DNA of 64,000 nt from Tribonema minus (lineage: Eukaryota > Sar > Xanthophyceae > Tribonematales > Tribonemataceae), in NCBI GenBank assembly GCA_017506865.1, contig JAFCMP010000086.1, positions 240,256-304,255 on the forward strand, in the 5' to 3' direction. Under the pieces are notes generated by a model. It did not search any database. It saw only the letters and a list, made by a program, of their open reading frames with translations, and was not told where the DNA came from. Below, piece by piece: positions 25,601 through 37,129 of this stretch (position 1 is the stretch's first letter; every line of letters starts with the position of its first letter). A program made the position numbers and the translations under genes.

Positions 25601-28600
25601 CCATGTACATGCTAAGGACGACGGCACCGGAGTCACACATGGCAGTAGTTGACAGTCGTAGCAGCAGCCACCATGAGCACTGCCAACTTCAACTGGAACT
25701 TCAACTGGGCGCATCAGCATTGTTACTGCAGTTCCGCAACGTATCAACGAAGCACCCTACACCACGACAGCAGCATGCGCTCAGCTCGTGCGGCACATTC
25801 AGTGCAACCAAGTGCATTGAATCTTGCCGCATGCGGCCGTACGCGGTTTAACGAAGGTGTTGGCATCGCGTCTCTGCTCATGACACAACATTGTGACAAT
25901 GCTTTTGCCAGGTGGCGGAAGTGGCGGCAGAAGTGCATGTTTCGGACCGCTCGCGCAAGGGTGGCAGCACCTTCCGTGGCGGCCTGCATGGCAACATTGC
26001 TCGGCACCCGGGAGTTGAGAAGTTCACTGGGGACAAGGTGCGCCACCCCTTGCAGCACAGCATGAAGTTGGCCGGGAGTTGAGAACTTCACCGCGAGAAG
26101 GTGCATCACCCCTTGCAGCACAGGGTGAAGTTGCTTGCGGAATTGTCCATACTGCGACTCTCTGTCAGCCCTGCCTGCCACACGAACACGAGCAGGGAAT
26201 CGTGAGATCAGCGGTACGACTGTAGTTGCCTAGCAAACTGGCGTTTTGCTGACAGTGTCGCCTTGCGCTGGTGCATGTTGGAAAGAGCTTTATGTGTGTA
26301 CTCAACAACGGCTACATATCACGTGTTATCACGTGTTGTAGACACAACGGCATTTATGGCTGTCGTGTTCGGGCATGGCGTCAGCAGCATTTCATTGTGA
26401 TTGTGTTTCTCGTTGCCTCTGTGCCTCTTTTCAGGGCGTCTTGTTCACCGATGGCACAACTGCGGATGTCGATACCGTGGTGCTGTGTACTGGGTACGAG
26501 TACAACTTCCCCTTTTTAGAACAGGTACGTCTGTCACATGAGGGCTGCTTGACAGGACGGTCATAGCACCAAGAAGACCATGAATCACCCCTTTCTAGAA
26601 AGCCATGCTTGAGTGGCGACTGCGCTGTTGCTGATGCCTGCCCTGTCCAAGCTGTTTTTTACATACCCATAAAATATACTTTAGTACATGCGCACCCATC
26701 TGGGTAGGCTGATACATGTCGTACGTGGGAAACAGTAATTACTGATCTTGACTTGTCACTTTATGAACATGTTTCAACACATCAATGTAACTGTATTAAT
26801 TCTAGTTCAGGGCGCGAAAAAGCCCAGATGATGGATGCCCATGGACTGGCAACCAGATCTAATGTGTCTTTGTGAACACCTTGAAAGTGTCTCATGTCGA
26901 TCACGCCTAAACGACATCGCCATATGGCAACACATCTCATCAAAGTACTTTGTTTCCCTAGCTTCAATGATCCTTGCTCTCTGTGTCTACTGTCGTTCAC
27001 TTCTGCTGTACATGTGCATTCTCCATATACAGTGTAACAGTGTGCTTTGCTTCAGTGCCAGTATTGCCACTTGATGAGCAGGCAAACGCCAGTGAACAGC
27101 GGTCAGCGTCGCTCTGACGTGCCTTGACGTGCATCATCAAGTAGTGTCGGCACACACCATTTCCAGTCATTGCAAATTGATTCATGACTTTTTTTTAAAT
27201 TCATTTGTCCAATGCATGTTGCCCCTGCGCACTCTCAGGTCAAGGAAGAGCTGCCGCTGCGCTGGGACAACAAGGCGGTGTCGCCGCTCTACAAACACCT
27301 GTTCCACGCATACCACCCCACCCTCTGCTTCATAGGCCTGCCGCACAGCGTGGTCCCCTTCCACCTCTTTGAGCTGCAAGCGGCGCTGTTCGCCGCTGTG
27401 TGCAACGGCAGCGCTCAGTTGCCTGACGAAGCAGGTGCGTGCGACCCCTGGCTGTGGGTTCATGTGTATCGTCCTCTGTGGGAGAGTCGCTGCAAGTTCG
27501 ATTGCTGCAGCCGCCCTAGGCACCAATGGTGCCCTTCCGCTCATCTGAGCTGCAACCCGCTCTGACTGCTGCCATTGCAATGGCAGCGCTCAACTGTCAG
27601 GTGAAGCAGGTGCGTGTGACCCCCAGCAGTGGATTCATGGGGAGCGTCCACTGTGGGAGAGTCGCTGCAAGTTCAATTGTGAAGTTGCAGCAGCAGCCCA
27701 AAGAAACAGTGTCGCGCCCTTCTATGCATTTGAGCTGCAAACTGCACTGACTGCTGAGGTTTGTATTTCGTGGCACTGCTCGGGGTTCTACTTGAAGCGG
27801 GCTTGATTCGACCACTCCCGCAGCTTTGGTAGAGCACGATTACACTCACTGGGTTTGAAGAGCAACGCGTACACGTATCTCGGTTCATGGGTGTGTTGAA
27901 GGGAATCCACTCCGTTTACCTGACCGGGGCCAGGGCGCAGGGAGTGCGCCCGAGTACACTGCAGCAGCAGTGTTCAGTACTGTATCATGACTGCACATGC
28001 TTGCAGCCATGGGGCCACCAATCAGCGTAGCATTAGCCGCAGCATTCACCGTGACCGAGTCACACCGCGTGCCGTGCGCGTCGTTGTCACACCGCGTGCC
28101 GTGCGCGTCGTCTTTCCTGCAAGGCGCTGTCTGCGATGGCAACTATGTAGTTTGCTTAAGGGCTTAGAGTTAGAACAAGGGTGAGGAGCAGTGTTAGGGG
28201 AAGGGTTAGCTGCTGCGCACTTAGCACTTAGCAATGAATACCTTTTGCTGTACATTGTTGACAAATGTGGTATTTCATTCATCGATGTACTGAGTAACCT
28301 GGTCCACAGTTGCTCCGAAACTGTGGCATATCTACTGCAAGCGTCAAATTCCCCACAGAGCCCTTGGAGCATCAGTCTTACACCATTCTGTGTTTCTCAC
28401 AGCATCGCCTTTTGCATCACGGACACCTAAGCGCGGAGGCGGCATGCGCCATGGCTTTATGGCATAAACATGGGCTTGAGGCAGGCGGCCTGAACCGAAT
28501 GCACCTCAAGGCCCTTTAAATGGTGCACACGCTGCAGCACATGACGTATACCATCAAACACGCGCACACAGCACTAGCTGCACATCCTTTACACCCTCAG

Positions 28601-31600
28601 TCTTGACTGAACCCCCCCCCCGCCCCCCTGCCCCCCCCTCCCCCCCGCACGCTTGCCGATTGCGCACCGCAGAGCGCTTGCAGTGCATGCAGCAGGAGGC
28701 CCAAACAAGAGCTGATATGGGCCTGCGGCCGCGTGATGCCCACTACATGGGCGACATGCAGTGGGGCTACATTCGTGACATTGCTCAGATGGGTGGCGTC
28801 ATGGATGCTCAGCTCGATAAGGAGCTGGCCCTCAGGGAGAAGGTATGCACATGCATATGGTCACAGTGTCTGTGGCTCGATTTGGCCCGATTAGAAGATT
28901 TGAGCAGTTCACGTTACCAAGAAAGGTAAATGGTTACAGAGCCAGTAGCATGATCTGGCGCAATGAGAAGATTTCAGCACTTCACGCTATGGAGAAAGGT
29001 AGCCTGATTCGGAACCGTGAAGATTATCGACCATGATCACCCTTGCAATGTGCTTTATTGTGCCCACTGGCACTGCAGCAGCTGACTGACCTTTTTCAAT
29101 CACTTCATATAAGTGCACAATGCTGACCTGTTGCATGGGCAAATGGCTACTGCACAATGGTAGGCAGCCCCTCAGGCGGCCCTGTCAATAATGCACCCCG
29201 ACATCATGAACGTAGCACGACTCAATCTGAGACTCTCGCTCACCCTGGAGGTCTTCGTCACGCGCACCTGGTTTACTCAGTGGCTGCCACCAGCTGCAGG
29301 CATGTGCTGATGGCATACTGACTGCCGCATGACAGTAGCGGCTAACTGCTATCGAGCCCTCCTCCGCTTTCCTACGGCTGGAACTGGGTCAGCTGAGCCT
29401 GATGCTGGTAAGGCGCGGTCAACTGGGCCCGGCCCGGTACTCTCTTGGGGTTAGGGTCAGGGTTAGGTCCCTCTGTCCGCAGCGCTCCACATGGCGTACT
29501 CTTTGCATGTTGTGACGCACATGGCGGAGTGTAAGGGGGGGGCAGATGGACGAGGACTTCGAGGGGGGCGAGATGCCATATGGCGATGTCGTTTAGAAGC
29601 GATCAGCAATGCGTACTGAGACACTTTCCAGACCTTGCGCTCTTCAGGATCACGGAACATGCGGCCGGGCTGCCACCGTTGCCGCCACTGTTGCCCTTGC
29701 AGGACCGAGTCTGAAGGGCCGGAAAAGGTCATTCGTGGTGGCCTGGGACCCACCAGCGACAGGATTGACCACAATTTCACGGACCGTCTACAGAGTTGTT
29801 CATAGCAGTGAGCACCGTAGTCACGTGCCGCGCGCTCGAGAGAGAGCAGTGCCAATCAATGCGATGCTTCAAAGCATGCGTGCTGACTTTCCTGAGCAAT
29901 CCTATCATTAACCTTGGAAGATAAGTTGCATGCACCCCACCAGTGACGCATTTGACCACAGTTCTGCGGACGGGCTTGTGGCGGTGGAACACCCTTATCT
30001 GCAGCATTATGCAACCACCGCTTATAGCGACTTTGGATACTCTGGCTCCCCTGTTCTGGACCATGACGCCAACTTGATGAGGCCCGGCGTGGTGACGTCG
30101 AGTCGCGGGAGCGATCAGAATATGACCAGGTTCCACACAGCAGCTGTTATCCGGTCTTTCCTCGCCACGGCTGTGCGCCCAGGTGTTGTGGACACAACGC
30201 ATCTTGGTACATGTACGAGCTGTGTCGTCCACGTACCGAGATGCGTTGTGTCGTATAGGTACCGAGATGCGTTGTATCTGTGTTGTGCAGGTACCGAGAT
30301 GCGTTGTATTGACGACACTGTGTCGTACAGGCATGTACCGAGATGCGTTGTGTCGAAGCGCCTGGGCGCACAGCCGTAGCTAGGAAGGACCGGATAACAG
30401 CTGCCGTGTCGAACCTGGTCATCTTCTGATCGCTTTCGCAACTCGACGTTACCACGCCGATCAAGTTGGCGTCGTGTTCCAGAACCGGGGAGCCAGACTA
30501 TCCGTAATTGCTGTAGGCGGTGGTGGCATAATGCTGCAAGGAAGGGTTTCCCACCGCCACCAGCCCGTCCATGAAAGTGTGGTCAATTCCGTCGCTGGTA
30601 GGGTTCACGCGACTTATCCTCAAAGGTTATGGGATTGCTCAGGTGGTTCGCACGCATGCTTTGTGGCAAGGCGTTGCCCTTCTGATGTGTCATGACAGGC
30701 TGTTGGCAATGCTTATCAAGCCCTCTGTCAGCTCACCACCAATGTATTGGTACTTTGCATAGTGCATTCATGGATGTTGGCAGTACACTTGCGCATACAT
30801 ATCGCGGTACATGTTGTTCCTTCCCTGTCAAGGACTGTTCGTCAACACCTCATCTGGCTACCTATAACATTTGAAGCTGGCATACTTTGAAGTATCAATC
30901 TAACTTGAATTTCAACGCTGTTGCAGGGGACAGTTGCTTCACCGCTTCAACATGACACAGGGCATGCTCTTCATCGCCGCCAAAACAAAAGCACGTTTTC
31001 AGTGCTCTCCGCGGCGTGCGTGCCCTGCCGCTTCGCGCAGATCTACAACGAGGCACCCTTGCAACACGTTGCGAGACATGGAAACAACACAAAAGATCGT
31101 AGAGCTCTAGGTGACAAGGTGTGGTTAGCCATCAAATTGAATGCCTTTCACCAATAACATGTTACGTGTTCTTCATCACCGCCACTACTTATACATGTTT
31201 AAATACTGCTCTCTGCGGCGTGCCCTGCCTGTGCGTGCAGATCTACAACAACTGTAACTGTTGCAGGACAGATGTAACTGTTGCAGGACACGTTGTTCAT
31301 CTTTGCAACATGACACAGCACACGCCCTTCATCGCCGCCAAATCATGTTCTTCAGTGCTCTCCGCGTGGCCCTCCCGCTGCGCGCACATCTACACGATCG
31401 CACCCTTGCAACGCATGTATAATGCGAGATATGTCACATGTTGATCATCGCCGCCAAATCATGTCATTCAGTGCTCTCCGCGGCGTGCCCTGCCTCTGCG
31501 TGCAGAGCTAACGGCGCACCCTTGCAACACGCTGCGCGGCATGCTACAATTTGTTCATCGCCGCCACATCACCTTTTGTCCTTAGTTTTGTTGTACGCTG

Positions 31601-31766
31601 CGTGCCCTGCCTTTGCGGGCAGATCTACAACGACGCCAGCGCCGCGCGGCCGCCGCAGCCGGGAGACCCTGACGTGTACCGCAAGCGCGAGTACGTGGAC
31701 CTCGATGTGGAGCGCTGCCACTTTAGGGTCATTGAGCCATCAGCTTCTCCCGTAGGCGTTCAATGA
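22660..31766 (+). CDS. Flavin-containing monooxygenase (FMO-like)
   Basis: Seven exons (22660-22771, 23837-24504, 25912-26037, 26435-26524, 27239-27434, 28673-28842, 31623-31766 TGA) give 501 residues, normal for class B flavoprotein monooxygenases. The FAD Rossmann motif VAVIGAGAAGLAAARRL is formed across the first junction. SGSVGGVWRHG and YRGLVTNLPKQIMSF follow. The NADPH-binding fingerprint reads CVGARASGTDIARE instead of the usual GxGxSG. VVLCTGYEYNFPFL is the conserved CTGY element. PLYKHLFHAYHPTLCFIGLP and HYMGDMQWGYIRDIA are typical late motifs, and the end is YVDLDVERCHFRV. The N-terminus MYRAVWVAVLHLAAAWGLQ looks like a signal peptide. Residues about 170-210 contain a Gly-rich insertion. 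It should oxygenate nitrogen or sulfur nucleophiles with NADPH. Its divergent pairing with a cysteine synthase suggests a sulfur substrate (inference). Four of its introns carry exon-edge copies. Confidence 0.93.
23450..23730 (+). repeat. Two upstream copies of the acceptor edge of FMO exon 2
   Basis: Blocks with CAGACCTCGCTCCT, a CAG acceptor and CCGGGCTGGCGGCGGCGCGG (or a diverged form) end their acceptor AG at 23501 and 23672. The true acceptor ends at 23836. The three units are about 165-170 bases apart. The first has a stop soon after (CGCTGA), the second loses frame. Confidence 0.9.
24498..24875 (+). repeat. Minisatellite built on the donor of FMO exon 2
   Basis: Six or more units of roughly 50-60 bases begin at the exon end. 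Each has GCGAGGTGAGCGGCAGTGCT, then CAGTTGACAGGGATG and GCGCAGTGCTCAGG, with later units decayed. Several units retain GAGGTGAG, an intact-looking 5' splice site. Confidence 0.9.
25388..25432. repeat. Interstitial telomere-like TTAGGG repeats
   Basis: About seven imperfect TTAGGG units in an FMO intron. Shorter runs of the same word occur at 6037-6060, 13259-13277, 29448-29466, 42001-42017, 45040-45076 and elsewhere. Confidence 0.9.
26055..26145 (+). repeat. Donor-side copy of FMO exon 25912-26037
   Basis: GGGAGTTGAGAAGTTCACTG, the donor and CACCCCTTGCAGCACAG are repeated about 65 bases downstream with a handful of substitutions. The GT of the donor is conserved in the copy. Confidence 0.85.
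27505..27765 (+). repeat. Two donor-side copies of FMO exon 27239-27434
   Basis: The last roughly 110 bases of the exon plus donor (CCCTTCCACCTCTTTGAGCT, later GAAGCAGGTGCGTGCGACCC) recur at about 27525-27622. They recur again, shorter and more diverged, at about 27708-27760. Confidence 0.85.
28608..28652 (+). other. Poly-C polypyrimidine tract before FMO exon 6
   Basis: About 40 bases almost entirely C, broken by single G and T, lie 20-60 bases before the acceptor at 28671-28672. Confidence 0.75.
29735..30620. mobile_element. Large imperfect inverted repeat with serine-protease-like fragments
   Basis: Left arm about 29930-30195 and right arm about 30355-30615 are reverse complements at roughly 80-85 percent identity. 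They flank a centre with several copies of GTACCGAGATGCGTTGT. Both arms, read outward-in, encode a related peptide containing GYSGSPVLDHDANL and then GVVTSS, resembling the catalytic-serine region of trypsin/HtrA-type peptidases (GxSGxPV). The right arm has a stop just before SGSPV. A third partial copy (PTSDRIDHNFTDRL) lies near 29745-29785. The whole sits in the last FMO intron (28843-31622). A foldback element or inverted gene-fragment duplication is likely. No terminal target duplication was identified. Confidence 0.75.
30995..31622 (+). repeat. Serial decoy acceptors before the last FMO exon
   Basis: The intron end and exon start (CTCCGCGGCGTGCCCTGCC, then GCAG, ATCTACAACG) occur in about five direct copies. 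Acceptor AGs end at 31040, 31240 and 31504, and a copy near 31388 has the AG changed to AC. The genuine site ends at 31622. Units also share ATGACACAG and CATCGCCGCCAAA blocks. Confidence 0.92.
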
Positions 31767-32662
31767 GCAACAAGCCCGTGAGAGCAGGAATTATCGGCAT
31801 CTTCCACTTCAGCGTATGGAGCCATCAATGTCACAGGCACCGCGGTGCAACCTGCTACATAGTGTGATGGCCCCCTGGCCCTGGCTACGACCATGCGCAC
31901 GCTGCAGAGCGCACCGGTATGTGTGCCATAGGGAAGCCTCTGACCAGTTCCCAGTACACACCAGAGTCTGCCTCCCTGTGGCCAGCAGACGGTGCCTCTG
32001 CTTACGGCCTTGTTACGTTGGGGGAACAGTGGCACTCAAGCGTCGTTGGGCCATCCGCCTAGCCCGCAGGTGGTTGAGTAGGAAGCCTGTAATCAGCTCC
32101 CATCAATGCTTTCTGAGGGCAGTGCTTGGGGCATCTAGGCAGGGCCCTGCGCATGGTGGGTGCCTTAGAGGCAGCGGTGTCTGCTGCTGTGTGAGCGAAA
32201 CGGATTTGTCATACCCCGTCGATTTACTTGCGGTCATCGACCACGGCTGCAGCTGCTTTCAGCTGCGGCCATTCAACTGCAAGAAAGCATCCACTTGAAG
32301 TGCTCGCTGATCGATTGGCGATCCTCTCCTGGGCATGTGTATGCGGCGCTCAACCAGAAGGGGATGCAGTGGCATGTACAGGCAGGGGCAAATCAATCAA
32401 CAGATTTACTAGTGCGTAACGTGCTGTGGTCCGTCAATCAGAGGATCTCCAACACACATTACTTGACAAGCGCGCGGCAATGAGGCAGGGACACGGCAGT
32501 TATGGTGAGCGGCCGTCCTGCACCGGAGCCCCTTGGCCGCTGGCTGAGCACAGCTACACTGAGCACTGCTGCAGTGCCGATGCAGCTTCTATCACATCCT
32601 GGGTTGCTCACAACTAGTCGTGATCACAATGTGCATGCTGGCCTTGTTGTAAATGCTGACAC
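31767..32662. other. Region between FMO gene and unidentified minus-strand gene
   Basis: No exon chain could be supported on either strand. A plus-strand frame at 32295-32483 has some coding character but no splice partners. The unidentified minus-strand gene may extend into this stretch. Confidence 0.5.
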
Positions 32663-34791
32663 CTGAGTGCGTTTGTGATGCAGTTTTGCCTTTCCTCTTG
32701 CTTGGTTGATGCTGTCATCAGCATCGTAGGGCCGCATCAGCTTGCATTTGACTCTGTTTGTCAACGCATCTACCATGCCATCAATGACACCTTTGCAGTA
32801 CCTCAGCTGCCAGTTTGAGCAATCTGTGGGGACCTTGACATGCGACAGCACTGCAGTACTGTTCCCGACATATTGTCATTCTGCCCTTGCTGAAACCTTT
32901 GAAGTTGTCAACACTGCAGCATTGCATTATTGCATGTCCTTGATGCTGGCTAGAGAGACGAGCGCCATGCCTTGCAAAAATCGACTCGACTTTGTTTAGC
33001 TATGGTGGAGATGCAGATCCTGGCGCTGTGCAAGGTTACGCGCACCAAGCAAGACGCATGCAGCTGCGCTGACCACAACAACCAAAACAGAGAATCAGAG
33101 CATACTTCAACAAAAGAAGAAGTAGATGATAGAGTGACTTTGTATGCTCATGTGCTGTCCAAGCAAGCCCGCTATGTACTCACACCGGCAATACAAACAT
33201 GGCGTGTATGCGTCAGCTGCGTATGATGCCAACAGTTGCTACGGGGTTTACTGCCCTCTCAAGCATTTTGATTTTTCTGCTCCAGCTGCTTGCACCACTG
33301 GAAGTGTCATTTGCTGCGCAAATGCGATGCAATGGCCGTGCGGCGCAGTGCTCATTTGTGTGGCAGTGATCATGGTCATCTGGTTAAAAGGCAAACAATA
33401 ACTAATTGCGTTTCGAAAGCAACGCTGCCGCCTCAGCGACTTGCAAATTGTTTGCTGCATGGAGAGAGCCTAATGTGTTGCCAATCACATGCAACGTGCG
33501 GTGTCAGCTTCAGTGTGCCTCTCTATCACACATGGTAGTTCATCTCTTACGCAGCACCATGCGCGTTTCTGATGGTGTCTCAGCAGGGTCTTGCAGAGAG
33601 AATGTACGCGCCAGTTGCCGTGCACCCACTTTGGCGTCAAAACGGCTGTAGCGGTCCAGAAGAGGTCGTGGGTCCACACCTGTCATCATGTGCAGGTACG
33701 GCAGTCATACGGTATGTACAGCACTCGTTAATTTCAATCAAGGGCAAGGCGAGGTGGGGCAATAGCGGTGTGCAAGAGCCACTGTTTGGCATTGTGGGAG
33801 AGTATAAGATCCTGTCATTGATCACTCTTTTCAGGTCCCCCGGGCACGAGGTCTACAACACCACTCTCATGGTGATGATCAGACACCGTTGACCGGATGC
33901 TGCCTAGGCAGAAAACTTCACTTGTAAGCACAGCTGCAGCGTTGGTTCACACAAATCTGTGCATGCATGCATGGCGCACTTGCCAGCATGACTTTGAAGA
34001 GGACCAGGCACACAGGGTGCCGAACGCCTCTTGCTGTCAAACAGCACATAGGCAAAATGACAATTCAAACCAACATCCATGTTGCCGGCAAAATGTTACC
34101 AAAGTATGCTAGCAAAACAACTTGTGCTCTTGTGCTGCTCACCTCGTTTCTTGGGTGCCCCCATGTGGCTGCCATCAACATCCAACAGCTTGTGCAGTTC
34201 GTAGTCTGTTGGATGCTCGCAAAGCGCACTGTGGCACACAACAAGCAACTGTCAGCACTCAGTGTATGTGAAGGCGTGGTTCAACGTGCATAGACACAGT
34301 TGAAGCATGCAACGCGCCATGGTGCCGTTACAGTTCATGCACTTGTGAAAGTCACTTGGCTCAGTTGCATCGCCCTGAACGGGTCTGACGACAAGGGGTG
34401 CACAGTCAGATCAGATACACGCCAATTGCGGTGCGTTTCTGTAGCTTATGTCCTCAAAGGAGCTACCAAGTTGTGAAAGCGGCATGCGCGAGCCCACCAA
34501 AACAATGCCACACTCTCGCAATATATGGTCTAGGAACGTTGAGCAGCTAGCTTCTGAGTGGCCGCCCTGCAAAGCACAAGTGATGTTGTGAAAAGAGGCA
34601 CATGAACAGCTGTCTTTTAAAAAAGTATCTCATCACACCTTGGTCCTTGCGCATTTTTATACTTCTAAGCGTTTGCCTTTTGCGTACTCGGTGGTGCAGC
34701 CCTCAGTGACTGACTCATGCAGCTCTATGAAATTAATGTATGCTCTGTTCGCCCGGCTATGAGAGACGTTCAAGCCGAATAACAAGAGGTC
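32663..34791 (-). CDS. Unidentified multi-exon coding region (ends not resolved)
   Basis: Five minus-strand exons splice in consistent phase: 34791-34663, 34566-34421, 34228-34143, 33679-33551 and 32850-32663. They give 226 codons with no stop. Peptide character is clearly non-random: DLLLFGLNVSHSRANRAYI, FLDHILRECGIVLVGSRMP, HPTDYELHKLLDVDGSHM, LLDRYSRFDAKVGARQLART, NWQLRYCKGVIDGMVDAL. I do not recognise a family. The last exon ends at a GT donor after CAG, so more sequence should follow downstream of 32663. The first has no ATG; a candidate first exon with ATG at 35141 could join but is weak. The fourth exon could alternatively end at a TGA a few codons after 33551. A minus-strand frame at 48959-49192 shares a faint NRVC/K-ADD pattern with the last exon, so a decayed repeat family or transposase is an alternative. 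Confidence 0.5.
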
Positions 34792-35212
34792 CTACATGCA
34801 GGGGCGGTGCTTTGCGCCAACCCACGTGAGGCACTTGCAGAATGTATTCCAGCAGCAATGTTTGGTGTGGTACTGAGCAGATAAGCTCTGCTCATGTCAA
34901 ACTGCCAGCGCCTCATGGGCAGTGTATCAATGCGAGGCTACGAGTGGCACTCCTGGAACATCAACTTGAAGTAATGGGACTCAGTGGCCTTAGGATGTGC
35001 GTATTTTTCAATGGCGTGATGTTACATCAGGCCGTGTGTCTGCTTTGCTGTGGATGCAAACTCTCAGACCCCACTTGCTGACTGCTGTCCGTGTGGCGAT
35101 GTTACAGTGTTGCATAACAAGCGAAGCACCACACGTGACATGGTAGTAGTATCAAATTAGTATCACGTTATAACTCAGTATATATATAGTACTGTATGTA
35201 TCACATTATAAC

Positions 35213-37129
35213 TCACAGATCTTGTGGCGTCTGCCCCTTGAAGTTACGCGCCGTCTTGTCGGCACCATACCTGTGAGGTGCAAGGCGTAGCACACATGCA
35301 TATGGGGCAGCCAGAGTCAGAGTCAGAGTCGGTGCCTGCACTGCAATATATATAACCTTTGCCATCATGGGCCGCAGGAGCTTGCACGTAGTGCTTATAA
35401 AAAGGTGTTGGCAGCGAAAGCCGGCCTTCGTTCAGCGACATCAACTTTTGAAAGCGGCCTTCGTGCAACAGCATCCCTGCACAGGCGTACCCGTAGCAGC
35501 ATCATTCACTGTACCTGTAGCAAATTGGCATGCCTGCCCAATGAGAGCCATGACAATGCGGACTTGCAAAGCTGGGAAAGCTAAGCACTGCAACATAGGC
35601 CACTGTGAAATTTGCTGATTTTGTTGACGGCACAGCAGACCCCTCACCGTATCAGCAGTTTGGCAACGGCGGCACAAGCTGAGCAGTGAAGTGGAGAGTC
35701 ACCTCCCTTGTCACTGGCTGTGTGGTCAGCGCCCCTCTGCAGTAGTAGCAGCACCGTTGCTCTGTTTCCAGACCTGAGCAAGGCGGCACGTCACAGTTGA
35801 GGTGATGGTGTGCAGGGGTCATCACACTGTGTATGCAGTGCAATGTGTGCTTTCAAATGCACTGCGTTCGGTTCGAGAACAGCGTTTGATCCGAGAAAAG
35901 GCATGCAGATGCCAACACTTGGTTGGTTATCCAGACTACAGCGACATACATTTTCATTGAGAGCAATGGGAGAATGTATTGCCCTGCACTGTACCACGTA
36001 CTGACGTGCGAGTAGTGAAATCCCTTCAACTTGACAGGGTCAAGTTCACAGACATCCTTCATCTGCCTCCCTTGGAGGTTGTATGCCGTTGCATGTGCAC
36101 CAACTCATGAGATCATGTTCAGATCTGAGTAGTCAGGCGAGTGTCCGAGCACATAAATAATGAAAATAAAGAAGCAACAGGAAGTAGATCGGTGTGAAAC
36201 AGTCAAGCTATGCACAACCTGTTGTGAGATACAGCCCACACCTGCATAGATGAGGCTGAACTGGGTGAACTGGTGCTCATATTTCGGTTGGTCGACGTAG
36301 GCATTGTGGAAAACGTCCGCACCGGCCATCTACTGTTTGTTGGCTGAAATACGTAACAGCAGATGCTGAAGGGTCCTCCGCACTGCCAATGGGGGGCACT
36401 CACAGGCACATGGGCGATTATTGCCTTCAAATGAGCGCAGTCGTCTGTAGGTCTTCAGCTTGCTGGTTTTGTTGTTGATGTGAAGAGGATGTGAATGCAG
36501 ATGATATGAGTCCACCAGTGCCAGCACTCGAATTTATTTATCATAGAGTAAATATGTGACATTTAGTGTAGATGAGCGATTTAGTTGCTTGCATCTTTGG
36601 GTCCACTGCAAATCGAAACATGACTTTCGAAGCTTCTGCGCTCTCGAGAGATCGTACTACGAAGCAGTAAGCGTAACGCACGTTGCTGCCAGGTGAAGCG
36701 CTGTATGAACTCCCAGCATCGTCGTCTTATCCAGTCGCCCACCACGATTGATCAGCCACTCCGCAGCATCCGTTTGCCCCGCGGCGCATGCTTCGTGCAA
36801 CGCGGTCCGGCCTACAGAGGAACATGCATGATGATAACGTGCGATAAGTGACTTGAAATGCGAAGGGTAATTGATCTCCAGCTGCCTGCCCATGCACATG
36901 ATGCACAGAGATGATCGATGGTTGGTCTTGCGAAAGATCTTCACACACATTCACCTGTGTTTGGGCTGCGATTGTTTACGTCGACATTGACGTCGAGCAC
37001 CAGCGCATCCCTGGCAGAATCCAGCTTTCCCGTTCTTGCAGCATTCGCCAGCAATGACAGTGCTGCTGCCGACGCCGAAGGCATGCTCTCTCTCGCTTTG
37101 TCTTCTCGACTGCACAAAAGCAGTTTCAT
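35213..37129 (-). CDS. Ankyrin-repeat protein, small, multi-exon
   Basis: Minus-strand exons: 37129-36955 (ATG), 36811-36682 (or to a stop at 36657), 36444-36404, 36329-36242, 36103-36006, 35736-35648 and 35270-35213 (TGA). Ankyrin signatures run through them: ANAARTGKLDSARDAL, GRTALHEACAAGQTDAAEWL, HTALHLAA, HLKAIIAHV, GADHTASDKGGDSPLHCSA and AKLLIRYGADKTARNFKGQ. The GADHTAS and YGADKTA repeats join with codons split exactly at 35648/35270, which supports splicing. One junction is unresolved: the second exon ends in phase 2 at the best donor, while the third needs phase 1, so a boundary is misplaced, a micro-exon is missing, or the gene is damaged there. About 190 residues are expected, with no other domain seen. 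Its role is probably protein binding, partner unknown. Confidence 0.68.
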
